From: Euleptes europaea
Lineage: Eukaryota; Chordata; Lepidosauria; Squamata; Sphaerodactylidae
Assembly: GCF_029931775.1 (NCBI RefSeq)
Contig: NC_079320.1
Span: 50,609,521-50,673,520, forward strand
Direction of reading: 5' to 3'
DNA length: 64,000 nucleotides
The notes below the pieces were generated by a model. That model had not been told where the DNA came from. It made no database searches and worked only from the letters and a program-made list of their open reading frames with translations. Of the stretch, positions 51,799-63,200 are shown piece by piece; the first letter of the stretch is position 1, and the number at the start of each line of letters is the position of its first letter. Both the position numbers and the translations under genes were made by a program.

Positions 51799-52135
51799 TG
51801 TGTGTGTTAAGTGCCGTCAAGTCGCTTCCGACTCATGGCGACCCTATGAATGAAAGTCCTCCAAAGTGTCCTATCTTTGACAGCCTTGCAAATTAAATCT
51901 TGCAAATTAAAGGCTGTGGCTTCCTTTATTGAGTCAGTCCATCTCTTGTTGGGTCTTCCTCTTTTCCTGCTGCCCTCAACTTTTCCTATCATGACGGTCT
52001 TTTCCAGTGACTCTTGTCGTCTCATGGCGTGACCAAAATACGACAGCCTCAGTTTAGTCATTTTAGCTTCTAGGGTCAGTTCAGGCTTGATTTGATCTAT
52101 AACCCACTGATTTGTTTTTTTTTGGCAGTCCACGA
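51799..52135 (-). mobile_element. BovB (RTE) LINE 3' end
   Basis: Minus-strand frame [20 protein letters not shown], then KDRTLWRTFIHRVAMSRKRL, is the BovB reverse transcriptase C-terminus. The tail TGCCGTCAAGTCGCTTCCGA (plus orientation) lies at 51812. An 8-bp target duplication TTATACTG flanks it (51791-51798 and 52136-52143). The copy is heavily 5'-truncated (337 bp). Confidence 0.88.
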
Positions 52136-52667
52136 TTATACTGGGGAAGAGATATTTATCCAAATTCAAGTTATGACGCTACATCCGCAAGTTATGCCTA
52201 TTGCAGACAGAAAGGCGACTCAGGACGGTTGCAGTTGCACCCAGTTTCTCCTATCGTTGTTTCTCGTTCACTCTGACGCTCCATGACTCTTAGTCCAGTT
52301 CCCCAGAGCAGGCTTGTTGCTAGGCAGACATTCCTCCCCTGGCAGTCTGGAAGCCAATTATTTCCGGGAGATCTCTGGGGTGCTGTCACAGGGGAATTTG
52401 GATGGGGGGGGTAGGGGGGGTTGTGCACCTAGAGAGCGGCAAATCCCAGCCAAAATCTTCCATGCGTCAATGGCGATCGTGATCTGGAAGCGAGAGCCCT
52501 CTTGGCTCCCACAGCTGGCTTCTGGCTCGGTGGGTTGCAGCCTCGCCACCGAGGCTTGGGTTCGAGGGCTCGGGGCTTCCGGGTGAGCTTTTGTTGCTGT
52601 GGCTATGTGATGGGGGCCCCTGTGCTGTGTTTGTGGCTCGGATTCGCCTCAGAGAGAGAGGGGGGGG

Positions 52668-53377
52668 GTTACCGCACTTTGTATGCCCGGCGATGTATTA
52701 AGAGTTTGAAAATGTTGTAAAGAACATCGCTTCAAAAGGGGTTTTGGGATGCCATGGCTAAAAAACGGTTGAAAGACGTCTTCACAGCTAAAGGGGGCCA
52801 CACAAAGTGCGAACGGTATTTTTTATAACATTTTCAGACTCTTTTTTTATTGCATATTTTTATTATTTCATTAATAAGTAGATATACAAGGGAAAAAATA
52901 GGGAAAGGGAAAATAATATTATTTACATGTCATTTTGTTGGTATCTAACAATCTCTACCCCTCTTTATAACACCGTCTTCCATATTTTCTTAACATAGTA
53001 ATAATTTGATTTGACTAGCTCTTTGGTCTGGTGCTTTTAATATATTCATAAAAGGATTTCCATCTCTCATGATTCTCTCATGTATTATCTTTCATGTATT
53101 CTGTTAATTGTGCCATTGTAATATATTTCAAACTCTTAATACATCGCTGGGGATACATAGGGGGTTACCGCACTTTGTATGCCCGGCGATGTATTAAGAG
53201 TTTGAAAATGTTGTAAAAAACATCGCTTTAAAAGGGTTTTTGGATGCCACGGCTAAAAAATGGTTGGAAGACGTCTTCATGTCTTCTAAAGGGGCCACAC
53301 AAAGTGCGAACAGTATTTTTTATAACGTTTTCAAACTCTTAATACATTGCTGGGAATACAAGTGCGGTAACCCCAGA
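52668..53377. mobile_element. Two MITE copies, the first split by an L1 fragment
   Basis: Copy 2 (53161-53377) is complete, with inverted ends GGGGTTACCGCACTTTGTAT and its near complement ending CGGTAACCCC. Copy 1 starts at about 52668 with the same end and internal sequence. It is interrupted at about 52840 by an AT-rich block (52843-53128), resumes with TTTCAAACTCTTAATACATC and is cut short before its last bases at about 53158. The sequences flanking the block (TTTCAGACTC and TTTCAAACTC) look like a target duplication. AGAGAGAGA before copy 1 and AGAGAGACA after copy 2 are also alike. Confidence 0.7.
52843..53128 (-). mobile_element. Probable L1 3' fragment nested in a MITE
   Basis: Starts with a T run (reversed poly(A)) and is strongly AT-rich, like the 3' part of the L1 at 44013. 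It is bounded by a near-duplicate 10-mer. There is no diagnostic protein motif, so the class is inferred. Confidence 0.45.
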
Positions 53378-53689
53378 GAGACAGGGGCGTGGTTGCCGTG
53401 TGAACTCCGAAGAGGAATGGGAAAGAGTTCTGGCTTGCAACTGTGCCATGCCCTCTTCTGACTGAATCGGGGTGTTTGCTAGGAACGGGGTGAATGTTGG
53501 CCTAGGGAGGAAGAAGGGATGTGCCCAGACCCAAGTCTATTCCTGTAGCCTGCTGTTGCCTAATTCTGTCCATCAAAAATTCCTTCCCAGAACAGCCTTC
53601 TCCTTTCTGCTTTTTAAAGCACTACTAAATTCACAATACAGAGAGAGGAAAGAATACTTGTAATCCTATATTCATTACCTTGTATTATT

Positions 53690-53880
53690 TATTACTTATT
53701 TAGTACATTGCTGTTCTCCCTTCGCAAGGGAGCTTAGGGTTACATTCTTTCCTCCATTTTATTCCCACAGCAACCCTGGGGGGAGAATGATTGGCCTGAG
53801 GTCACTCGGTGGGTGTCATGATAAGGTGGGATTTGAACTTGGGTCTGGTGCTGTACTCACTTCGTCATATTGGTTCTCCT
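53690..53880 (-). repeat. SINE remnant
   Basis: Reverse orientation of the Sauria-type body (GGCCTGAGGTCACTCGGTGG, GGGATTTGAACTTGGGTCTG), with an ATTTATTACTTATTTAGTAC 3' end at the left. Confidence 0.6.
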
Positions 53881-53913
53881 ACTTTTTGCCACTTTCACCA
53901 CAATAGCAGCAAT

Positions 53914-54340
53914 CTGTGTGTGTGTTTTAAGTGCTGTCAAGTCGATTCTGACTCATGGCGACCCTATGAATCAAAGTCCTCCAAAATGTCCTATCTTTGA
54001 CAGCCTTGCTCAGATCTTGCAAATTGAGGGCTGTGGCTTCCTTTATTGAGTCAATCCATCTCTTGTTGGGTCTTCCTCTTTTCCTGCTGTCCTCAACTTT
54101 TCCTAGCATGACTGTCTTTTCTAGTGATTCTTGACTTCTCATGATGTGACCAAAATACGATAGCCTCAGTTTAGTCATTTTAGCTTCTACGGTCAGTTCA
54201 GGCATGATTTGATCTATAACCCACTGATTTGTTTTTTTTTGCAGTCCACGGTATCGGTAACTCCTCCAACACCACATTTCAAAGGAATCTGCTTTCTTCA
54301 ATGTCCAGCTTTCACACCCATACATAGTAATAGGGAGCAG
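53914..54340 (-). mobile_element. BovB (RTE) LINE 3' end
   Basis: A minus-strand frame of about 138 codons starts MLLPITMYGCESWTLKKAD. It continues AKMTKLRLSYFGHIMRSQES and [20 protein letters not shown], the BovB C-terminal domain. It shares its tail (GTGCTGTCAAGTCGATTCTG) with 51799-52135. The frame is intact over the fragment. Confidence 0.88.
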
Positions 54341-54524
54341 CAATCTAGATAACTTATAATTGTTGCTGGGGCGGGGTGAAGAACGCCAGGCCAGTCAGAC
54401 TTGCACTGTTGATCCTCCAGGCATTCTGGTTCAAAGTAAAGACTTAACTTAAATGCCATCCAGATTTGTGTTTATGTTTTATGACTGCTTGGTTTTTATT
54501 GATTTGTTGCGGTTCTTACTGTTC

Positions 54525-55322
54525 TGAATATTGTCGAAGGCTTTCACGGTCAGAGTTCATTGGTTCTTGTACGTTATCCGGGCTGTGTAACCGTGGTCTT
54601 GGTATTTTCTTCCCTGATGTTTCGCCAGCAACTGTGGCAGGCATCTTCAGAGTAGTAACACTGAAGGACAGTGTCTCTCAGTGTCAAGTGTGTAGGAAGA
54701 TATAGTCAGAAAGGGGTTGGGTTTGAGCTGAGTCATTGTCCTGCAAAAGTAATGTGCTAATCATTGTCCTGTAAGTATCAAGATAATGTGCTAATGACGG
54801 TGTGGTATGTTAATATGGAACCATTGTATCCTGAAGTGATCTGTTAATGTGTGTAATCCAAAACTAATCTGTATGGCTATTGTTGACTATAGTCTTTGTT
54901 AGTCTGGAGGTTTTTAGGACAGGAAGCCAAGCCTTATTCATTCTTGAGGCTTGGCTTCCTGTCCTAAAAACCTCCAGACTAACAAAGACTATAGTCAACA
55001 ATAGCCATGGAGATTAGCTTTGGACTTCACACATTAACAGATCACTTCAGGATACAATGGTTCCATATTAACATACCACACCGTCATTAGCACATTATCT
55101 TGATACTTACAGGACAATGATTAGCACATTACTTTTGCAGGACAATGACTCAGCTCAAACCCAACCCCTTTCTGACTATATCTTCCTACACACTTGACAC
55201 TGAGAGACACTGTCCTTCAGTGTTACTCCTCTGAAGATGCCTGCCACAGTTGCTGGCGAAACGTCAGGAAAGAAAATTCCAAGACCACGGTTACACAGCC
55301 CGGATAACCTACAAGAACCAAC
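54525..55322. mobile_element. Head-to-head inverted Penelope-like element
   Basis: Two arms of about 376 bp (54559-54934 and 54947-55322) are inverted copies with only scattered mismatches, around a 12-base spacer (54935-54946). A further 30 bp of the family (TATTGTCGAAGGCTTTCACG) precedes the left arm. The motif CTGAAGATGCCTGCCACAGT followed by GCGAAACGTCAGG recalls the conserved terminal region of Penelope-like elements. No protein-coding region is included. Confidence 0.7.
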
Positions 55323-55714
55323 GTACTGTTCTGATTTGTCTGTTTGATGACTAGCTTGTTATAAACTACCGCATGGTGTGCTTGTAATAATTTGAATGGT
55401 TAACTGCCTTGGGTACCCTTAGAGAACAGAAAGGTAGTTTATAAAATGATTAGGAAACTAAAAAATATGCTCCCCACCCCCAGTATGGAGGTAGATTTCT
55501 TCATGTATGCTGCTTTTCAGCTGGGCTGCTCCTAAAATCTTGATATCGGTCACTGCATAATGCAACTCGCCCTTTCAAAAATAAGAGTTCTGTTAGGAAA
55601 GATGAGTTGCTTCTTTGTTGTGCCAGTTTTAGCAAGTGATGGTATTTAGAGGTCTCTGAAAACTTGATGAAATAGATGAAAGTTCATGGTCTGGATCCAC
55701 CTGTGGGATTGTGT

Positions 55715-55790
55715 TTATACGTCATTTAAACCCCACCTTTCTCCCTCAGTGGGACCCAATGTGGCTTGTCATCATTCTTCACTCAAGAAT
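55715..55790 (-). repeat. SINE 3' fragment
   Basis: CCCCACCTTTCTCCCTCAGT followed by GGGACCCAATGTGGCTT is the 3' part of a Sauria-type SINE (compare 11410-11450). Confidence 0.5.
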
Positions 55791-56753
55791 GTATAATATG
55801 TGTGGGAGAGGGACAGCCTGAGAAGCAAAAGTACCTTAAAACACTCAGGTTACATTCAGACGTTACTCTGCAGTTCTCCCCTTGTGCAGTGTGCTCTGAT
55901 TGCTAATTTATTTTGTTATTTTTGCGTTTTCTAGCCCTCCCTCCCCGCAGCTGGCTCAGGGCTGTTTACATCATTTAACAGAAGTCTTTTGCTCTCTCCA
56001 TTTGTTTATATGTATGAATTGAAACCCCTGAACAAGTTGTGGTTTGTTTCCTTCCCCATAATTAGGACCTGGGATTAAACCATGCCTACAATCCCAGTTA
56101 CCAGGAAGGAAACTAATCTTAACTAGTGCTCGTATTGGAACATCACAAATTAAATAAAGATCTCCACCAACAATTTCAGTACACTGTGTGAGCTAATGTT
56201 TAACTAGGCCTGTGCCTGTTAAAAGAATTCACCAAGATTTATTTACAGCCTAAACATATAAGTTTCTCTTGTTTCAGTGGGATTTAGGTGCTTGTTTCTC
56301 AGGGATGTGAATGTTTAGGTGTAAGATCAGGTGGTTTGCTCTTCTGCTTTCCAAGCAAGTGCAAGCCCTAACCTGACCGTTTGAATTTAACAGCAAATTT
56401 TGGTTTGGGGCAAAATGGGAATCGCAGTGTGAGAAGGAAAAGAGGTACATAGGTATATGCACCCTTTCAAGCTTATGAGCTACCCTACCATTCTGTGTGG
56501 CTGGCATCCATGCATTGTTAGATAGTGTAGACACTGTTGTGCTGTAGCAAACTCGTAACTAGATTTTCCTTAGTAGACAGGACAAATCTAGGAGGCAAAT
56601 GTTTCCAACAACATGTGGATGCAGCCTGTGTATTTGATCTTTCCCCCCTCCCCCAGATCCCTTATCAGGAGGATATCTAACTATGGGGTTATATTTGTTC
56701 TTTGTTTATGCCAAGCTGTGCAAACATTTATTCCACTTAGTCAAAAAGGTCAA

Positions 56754-56840
56754 GAGTCCAGTAGCACCTTAAAGACTAACAAAAATATTTTCTGGTAGGG
56801 TATGAGCTTTCGTGAGCCACAGCTCACTTCTTCAGATACA
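56754..56840 (-). repeat. Penelope-like terminal fragment with hammerhead-like core
   Basis: On the minus strand CTGAAGAAGTGAGCTGTGGC, then TCACGAAAGCTCATACCC, contains CTGAAGA and GAAA separated by a perfect 6-bp stem (GTGAGC/GCTCAC). Related copies lie at 19585 and 40590. Such cores are known from the terminal repeats of Penelope-like elements. Here one extra base lies between CTGAAGA and the stem. Confidence 0.5.
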
Positions 56841-56978
56841 GCTAGAATTTATTCCACTTGTGCACTGTATTCACATCTTGAAAAACTGCCCATTTTACTG
56901 CTTGCTCATTAAGGTATCATCTCTTCAGTTATACTGCTATTGAGAGTTATCATGAATGTTGTCTGACTGTTTTTGCAG

Positions 56979-57284
56979 ATTCGTATGTCCTGCTGAGGAG
57001 CTACAATTGGTATGTTCCAGTGCTGAATAATGGCAACTAATAGCAGTGTTGGCATACTGAATTCTGCTTACCTGGCTGTAGAATCCATAGACTCTTTCTT
57101 GCCCCAGAATCCGCTACAGCAGCCATTTAAAAATGCTTGGATCTCCATGCTGAATAATTATACGAAGTTCCAGATTGCAACCTGGGGGTCACTTCTCGTG
57201 CATGAGCTTGCATATTTCTTAATATGCTTGCCTGGATTTGTATTTCAGTTTATACCTTACATGCAAAAGTATAAAATACAACAG
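56979..57284 (+). CDS. MSMO1: MSMO1 exon 2 (51-base leader plus residues 1-85)
   Basis: Acceptor TTTTGCAG at 56978. The ATG at 57030 is chosen because it matches the conserved start MATN. The coding part runs to 57284 (ends QQ) before donor GTAAGG. It covers the N-terminus and the first hydrophobic hairpin ([20 protein letters not shown]). Confidence 0.95.
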
Positions 57285-60200
57285 GTAAGGTGGATTTCAT
57301 TTTTCATCTGAAAAATTTGAGCTCTGATTTCACTTGGAATTTTCCAGTCCGTGTATCTCTCCACCCCTTCCCTGCCCCTTCCCATGTGCAAGCTATATTT
57401 TTGATGGTTGCCTAAAGGGTCTTAGGAAAGATAGGAAAACTTAATTTTCATGTTTTCTCCTGCTGCAGAAGTACATTTGGAATAATTTTCTTCAGTTGAG
57501 ACAGAGGGACAAAGGGTTTAGACACGCTGTGTTTCACAAACTTTTAAGTGTGCTTTGTGTTAACGTGGCGTTGTGGAGATAAAATAATTGCTGCAGGACT
57601 GAACAGCTACCAGGTATAATATTGCTAGATCTATGATGTTACCCTGTTCTGGGCCCCAACAGAACCAATGCTGTTATTAAAAGTAAGAGGATAATGTTTG
57701 ATCGTCACTGAGGTCTTCCTCAGGAGGTGGTGGGCTCTCCTTCTTTGGAGGTTTTTAAGCAGAGGCTAGATGGCCATCTGTCAGCAATGCTGATTCTGCG
57801 AATGAAGGCAAATCACGGGAGGGAGGGCAGGAAGGGTTACCTCAGTGTTTGACTCTTGTGGCCCTTTCTTACATAACCAGGATAATGCCGATCACCACTT
57901 TGGGGTCAGGAAGCAATTTTCCTTCAGGCCAGATTGGCCAAGGATCTTGAAGGTTGTCGTTTTATTTTTATTTTTTTTGCCATCTTCTGGACATGGAGTA
58001 GGGGTCAATGGGAGTGTGGGGTTGGGGAGGTAGTTGTGAATTTCCTGCATTGAGCAGCGGTTGGACTAGATGACCCTGGTGGTCCCTTCCAACCATGATT
58101 CTATTGAGTCACTGGTTCACAGCGGCTAGCACAATAGAACTAAAACTTAACTCCTATTAAGTGCACTGGCTAGTCTCTAATAATACACTTTTGAAGTACA
58201 CTCAAGCTCATCCAATTATTGAGTTGGATTGAGCAATCCATTAGTGGTAGGTGCTGACAACTGTGGATTTCCCCCCACATTCCTCTCCTCCCAGCTGCCC
58301 TTTTAACCCTAGGAAAGTTTATTCCCGGGATCATTGGGACTTCTTTGGACTAATAGCCGTGTGGGTTGGGTGGCTGAAGTGGGGATGGGGAAGGAAATGG
58401 AATTGCCCTTGGTCAGCTGTTTGTGCAGTTCCCAGAGTCAGAAATGGTTGCTGGTGGAAAAAGAATAGGGGAATTAATTCTTGTGTCCACAGACTGCTGT
58501 ACCCAGCCGGATACTTATACATATGGATTAACATATAACTTGATTATTGTTAAAATATTATAATGCAAAATATGGGAGTCATATGCAATAAAAGATTAAT
58601 ATTTGATATCTACTCTCTCAAGTGGTTGACAACAAAAGACAATCAGATGCTAAATGCATTAAAGGTTATTTGAGCTTTGCAGGTATAGAATATAGTAATT
58701 TATTTCCCATTGAGATTAACATGCATCACCATTTAAGGATCTACTGATTTCAAGTAGGCCCATGGCTTACAGGGTGCTGGCTTTGAGCTATGAAGCCATA
58801 CCTCTGTTGAATCCCGTGAACTGTAATATCTCCTCTTGACCTGAAAACTGCCTCGACTCATTACTTTGGGTTGGATCTAAATGTGCCATGAACACATGAA
58901 GCGGCCTTATACTAAATCAGACCCTTGGTCCATCAAAGTCAGCATTGTCTACTCAGACCGGCAGCGGCTCTCCAGGGTGTCAGGCTGAGGTCTTTCATAT
59001 CACCTAGTTGCCTGGTCCCTTTAACTGGAGATGCCGGGGATTGAACCTGGGACCTTCTGCATGCCAAGCAGATGCTCTACCACTGAGCCACAGCCCCTTC
59101 TCTACCACAGCCATGGTGCCATAGGAATGGTGCTTCTATTGTTGAAGGCTGTCCGCTTTTAGTTTGAAGTTACATCTTGACTACTGGTGTTGGGATATTA
59201 TATTATGTTTCTATTTGTGAAATCAGGAATATTTAAAGACTCCTTTTTAATTACAGGATAAGCCAGAAACATGGGAAAAACAATGGAGATGTTTAAAAAA
59301 AGTGATGTTCAGTCACTTCTTCATTCAGTTGCCTCTGATATGCGGTACCTACTATTTCACAGAATATTTCAGCATTCCTTATGACTGGGAACACATGCCA
59401 AGATGGTAAGGAACTTTCCTTGTGGCTTTCAGATCATTCTTCCTTATTACAAATTACAGCCTTGTCTAGTGTATGGGAGTGTTGTAGGAAGTAGCTGTGT
59501 GACCTTGCTTCTCAAGTATTGAAACATTACAGAGAGAAAAGACAGGAGCTAAGCAATATAGAGAATAATAAAGGTTTGATGTGTGTGTGTAAAGTGCCGT
59601 CAAGTTGCAGCCGACTTATGGCAACCCCTTTTTTGGGGGGTTTTCATGGCAAGAGACTAACAGAGGTGGTTTGCCAGTGCCTTCCTCTGCACAGCAACCC
59701 TGGTATTCCTTGGAGGTCTCCCATCCAAATACTAACCAGGGCTGACCCTGCTTAGCTTCTGAGATCTGACGAGATCAGGCTAGCCTGGGCCATCCAGGTC
59801 AGGGAAAGGTTTGATAGCCAGTAAGTATTGATCCTCCAGGTGTATGTGGGTGAGGGAAGAAGAAGAAGATGGGATTAGCCCATTACCAGGCTGTCCCAGA
59901 AAAGAATTCAGGGTGTGACAGGGGAGTGTCTAGTCCTTGGGCTGATGTTGATAGAGCGGCCACATTGATAGTTATGCAAAATATAGCAATGCCCTTTCTG
60001 TTTTCTTTGAAGGGCATCGTCTTTCCATAGACCAGGGGGTAGAGAGGCAAAGGGAGAAGTTTCTTTTTCCAGTGGTTTGAAACTTCATCCAAGATGGAGT
60101 TCAGGTCACTTCCTGTCCTTGGTATCCAGCACTGCATGCCTTTGGAATGGTCCTGCACACTTATCCTTGTGTGCCATTTGTCCAGCCCTGTGCAATAGTC

Positions 60201-63200
60201 TATGTATGCCAGGGACTCTGGGTCCTCATAGGTTTCCAGCACTGCATGCCTTCTGGGTGGTGCTGCTCCAGTCCTGCGCACTGTTTCATGGGTGCTGGGT
60301 ATGCAGGGGTATCACCACAATTGTGCTTTGGTCACATTCTGAAACGACAAGAGTAACTGGGAAAGACAATAATTCTAGGAAAAGTTGAAGGCAGCAGGAA
60401 AAGAGGAAGACCCAACATGAGATGGATTGACTCAGTCAAGGAAGCCACGGCCCTCAGTTTGCAAGTCCTGAGCAAGGCTGTTAATGATAAAACACTTTGG
60501 AGGTCATTAATTCATAGGGTCACCGCAAGTCAGTAGCGACTTAATACACACACGTTACTCTTCTGTCCAACTGTAACATCCTCTGCTAGTTTTACTTAAG
60601 AGAGATATAATGGAAAGTTTTTAGTTCTTACTGGTTGCTCATTTGTTCCTGCCCATTGCAAATATTCGGTGACACGTTATATTTTTCATAGGCAATGCAG
60701 TATTGTCCAGCAGTAGAGGTACAGGAGAAACAGAGTAGGGAATTGAATAGCCTGTTCTGTTGAACCTCACCCTTTAAAAGTATTTTCCCCTTTTTCACAG
60801 GTTTGTGATACTTGGCCAATGTTTTGCGTGTGCTGTGATTGAGGACACCTGGCATTATTTTCTGCATAGACTTCTGCATCACAAGAGAGTATACAAGTAC
60901 ATCCACAAAGTGCATCATGAATTTATTGTATGTATAGCCTTAATTTTTAATGCTTCTATAGTTAATGTAAAAGTGCTGTGGGCTTATTAATGTATAGGAC
61001 ATCTGTAATAAATACTTCTGGACATGCGGAGAAGAGACAGGTATACATGCCCAGATATTTCCATTGAGTTTTATAGCACTGCAGTTCCTTGACCTTGCTA
61101 TTACAGGGAATGCAACTCAGCCAGGGCTGAATGGCTTCATAAACAGAAATTCTTCAATATCTCAGGACTACTCCCTGGATAGTAGAACACACCAATGGTA
61201 GCTGTTGCTATGCTCCCAGAGCTCAGAAATCCTATTAGTTTTTCTTTCTGTTAAATGCCTTCCTTCCTAAAAGGTTTGCCCTTTTTCATTATTGCCATTC
61301 ACTGAGTTGGTTTTCACTGAGCTACCGGCCACAGTGTCTTTCCTTGAAAGTCACAGACAGTTCAGTAGTCATCAGTATACATGTGAAGCTGGGATTTCTT
61401 ATGCCAATGTTGTTGTTTTACATTTGCTTACATTGCATCTCATTTGCTTCATTTTTCTTTGTCTAGTTCGGAGAAGAACTCTCAAAGCTGTTCATAGTCA
61501 GCTAAAGTTTTCACCTTCCTGAATAACTTGATATAGCCTGCAAACTTGATCTACGACACGAGTCAGCCCATTAAAGTTATGTTTAATACCAGACTCCAAA
61601 ACATCACTTGGTTCCCTCCATTGTTAATTAGTTTAAGAGAGTTGCTTATCTGTGCCTACCTGCAGACTATCAGTTCACTGCTGTCCTGTAGTTTGCGCCT
61701 TTTAAAATGTAGTGTCTACTGGATATCGTACGAAATAAGGCCTAGGTTTGTTGTAGACTGCATCACCATCAACTTAGCCTTTCTTGATTTAAAGCTGCCC
61801 TGACTATGTCTCAGCTTCCTTGCTACCTGTTGGCTTGCTTTTCCCAACAAAAAGCAAGAGCAATTACAATTAGGAAACTATAATCTCCTGAACTGTCATA
61901 CTGATGCTCCATCTAATCCCTCAAAAGTGGGGGAAGGGTTTGCAGGAAGCCCTGCAGATGCGGAGGCCTGCATCCATGCTGGTGCTGGTGCATGGGGGTA
62001 CACTAGCATTGACAGGGATGTGGAGAGAGGGCTTAAAAGGCCCAGTGGGCCGGCCTTGCCCTCTTTGGTCTTCTTCTAGCCATGCTGTCACAGCACTTGC
62101 AAAACAGGTGTGGAATACATTATGTGCCCTTGGTCACTGCAGACGTTGCTTGGATGTAAAATTCATAAAGTAGCCCATCAGTGGTGTGTCAGTTCCCCTT
62201 ATTCCACATCTGTCTGCTATCTGAACATTCTGCCTTCACCGATGGCACCAACATGAAGCCAGTTCCCGTTTGCTATGTGGTGTAGTGGTTAGGAGTGGTG
62301 GACTGTAATCTGGTGAACCGGGTTGGTTTCCCCACTCCTACTCATGAAGCTTGCTGGGTGATCTTGGGCTAGTCACAGTTTTCTCTGAACTCTCTCAGCC
62401 CCACCTCCCTCACAAGGTGTCTGTTGTGGGGAGAAGAAGGGAAGGTGATTGTAAGCTGGTTTGAGACTCATTAAAGGTAGGGGAAATTGGCGTATGAAAA
62501 CCAACTCTTATTATTGATAACCAGATAACATTGTTTGAGGCAGTATTTTTCTACCTTTGTAAACTGCAGTAAGGCCACTTATTTATTCATTCAATCTGTA
62601 ATCCATACTTGTTTTTGTCTGTGTTCTTTCTTTGCGAACCAAATGAAAGGGAGAACAGGGCTCTGGTAACTTCAGTATGTGCAAAGAATAGGTGTTTTTG
62701 ATAGTTGCAGCTTGCTGTGCAAGGGTGACAGAATCCCTCTCTTCTACACAGCTCTTGAACATAGAGGATGCATTTGGTTGCTTTGTCTGCATCAGCATTT
62801 CTGAAACAATAGATACATCCAAGATAAATAAAAGCAAATGATGGTTCTGCCAATGCTGCAGCCTTCAGATTGGGGTGTGACCCACCTGTGGGTCTTGTCC
62901 TGCCAGCTGGCAACCGAATGTTTTAAAGTTGTTTTGTTTTGATGTGGGTTTTAACTGTCCTCCCCAGTCTTAAATTACAATGTGCTTCAGGAACATGATG
63001 AGCAGATACATGCTTGAAGGATCGCAGATGCCTTTCCCATCTGGCAGTTTTTAAAATGAGGGTTGCTGGTGGTGAAATTGCTTAGGCTTTGGATTCTATT
63101 TACTTCTCTACCTTTGTTTGTAAATACAGGTGAGTTGAGGACCTGAGCTTGAAGCGGGGAAGAATTCTTGTACAGGACCTGCTCATGTATACCTGTTTGT

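Larger units (their letters stand above)
51396..56978 (+). other. MSMO1: MSMO1 intron 1
   Basis: 5.6 kb dominated by mobile elements: BovB fragments (51799-52135, 53914-54340), MITE copies with a nested L1 piece (52668-53377), a SINE remnant (53690-53880), the inverted Penelope-like element (54525-55322), SINE debris (55715-55790) and a Penelope-like fragment (56754-56840). The stretch 55800-56740 is unassigned. Confidence 0.7.
57285..59256 (+). other. MSMO1: MSMO1 intron 2
   Basis: Contains a CR1 3' end (57697-58112) and a tRNA-derived SINE (58889-59098). Nothing else is recognised. Confidence 0.7.
59406..60800 (+). other. MSMO1: MSMO1 intron 3
   Basis: Contains a 5S-rRNA-derived SINE (59579-59805) and a BovB 3' end (60335-60555). 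Between them, two 31-base direct repeats (CCAGCACTGCATGCCTT...) start at 60126 and 60237. Confidence 0.7.

Noticed and set aside
56754-56840. A canonical hammerhead ribozyme.
   Set aside because: One extra base separates CTGAAGA from the stem and I could not assign a convincing third stem or cleavage site, so only a hammerhead-like core is claimed.
58889-59098. tRNA genes suggested by A- and B-box sequences (also at 27381, 16881, 41201 and 62275).
   Set aside because: The B-box is followed by SINE body sequence instead of a T-arm and acceptor stem, and the copies repeat across the window.
59700-59800. A 5S rRNA gene.
   Set aside because: Only part of the 5S sequence is present and it is fused to a SINE body with a BovB-type tail.
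59883-60281. A 132-codon antisense frame in MSMO1 intron 3.
   Set aside because: No recognisable domain or homologue. Its region contains direct repeats, and no splice or promoter evidence supports it.
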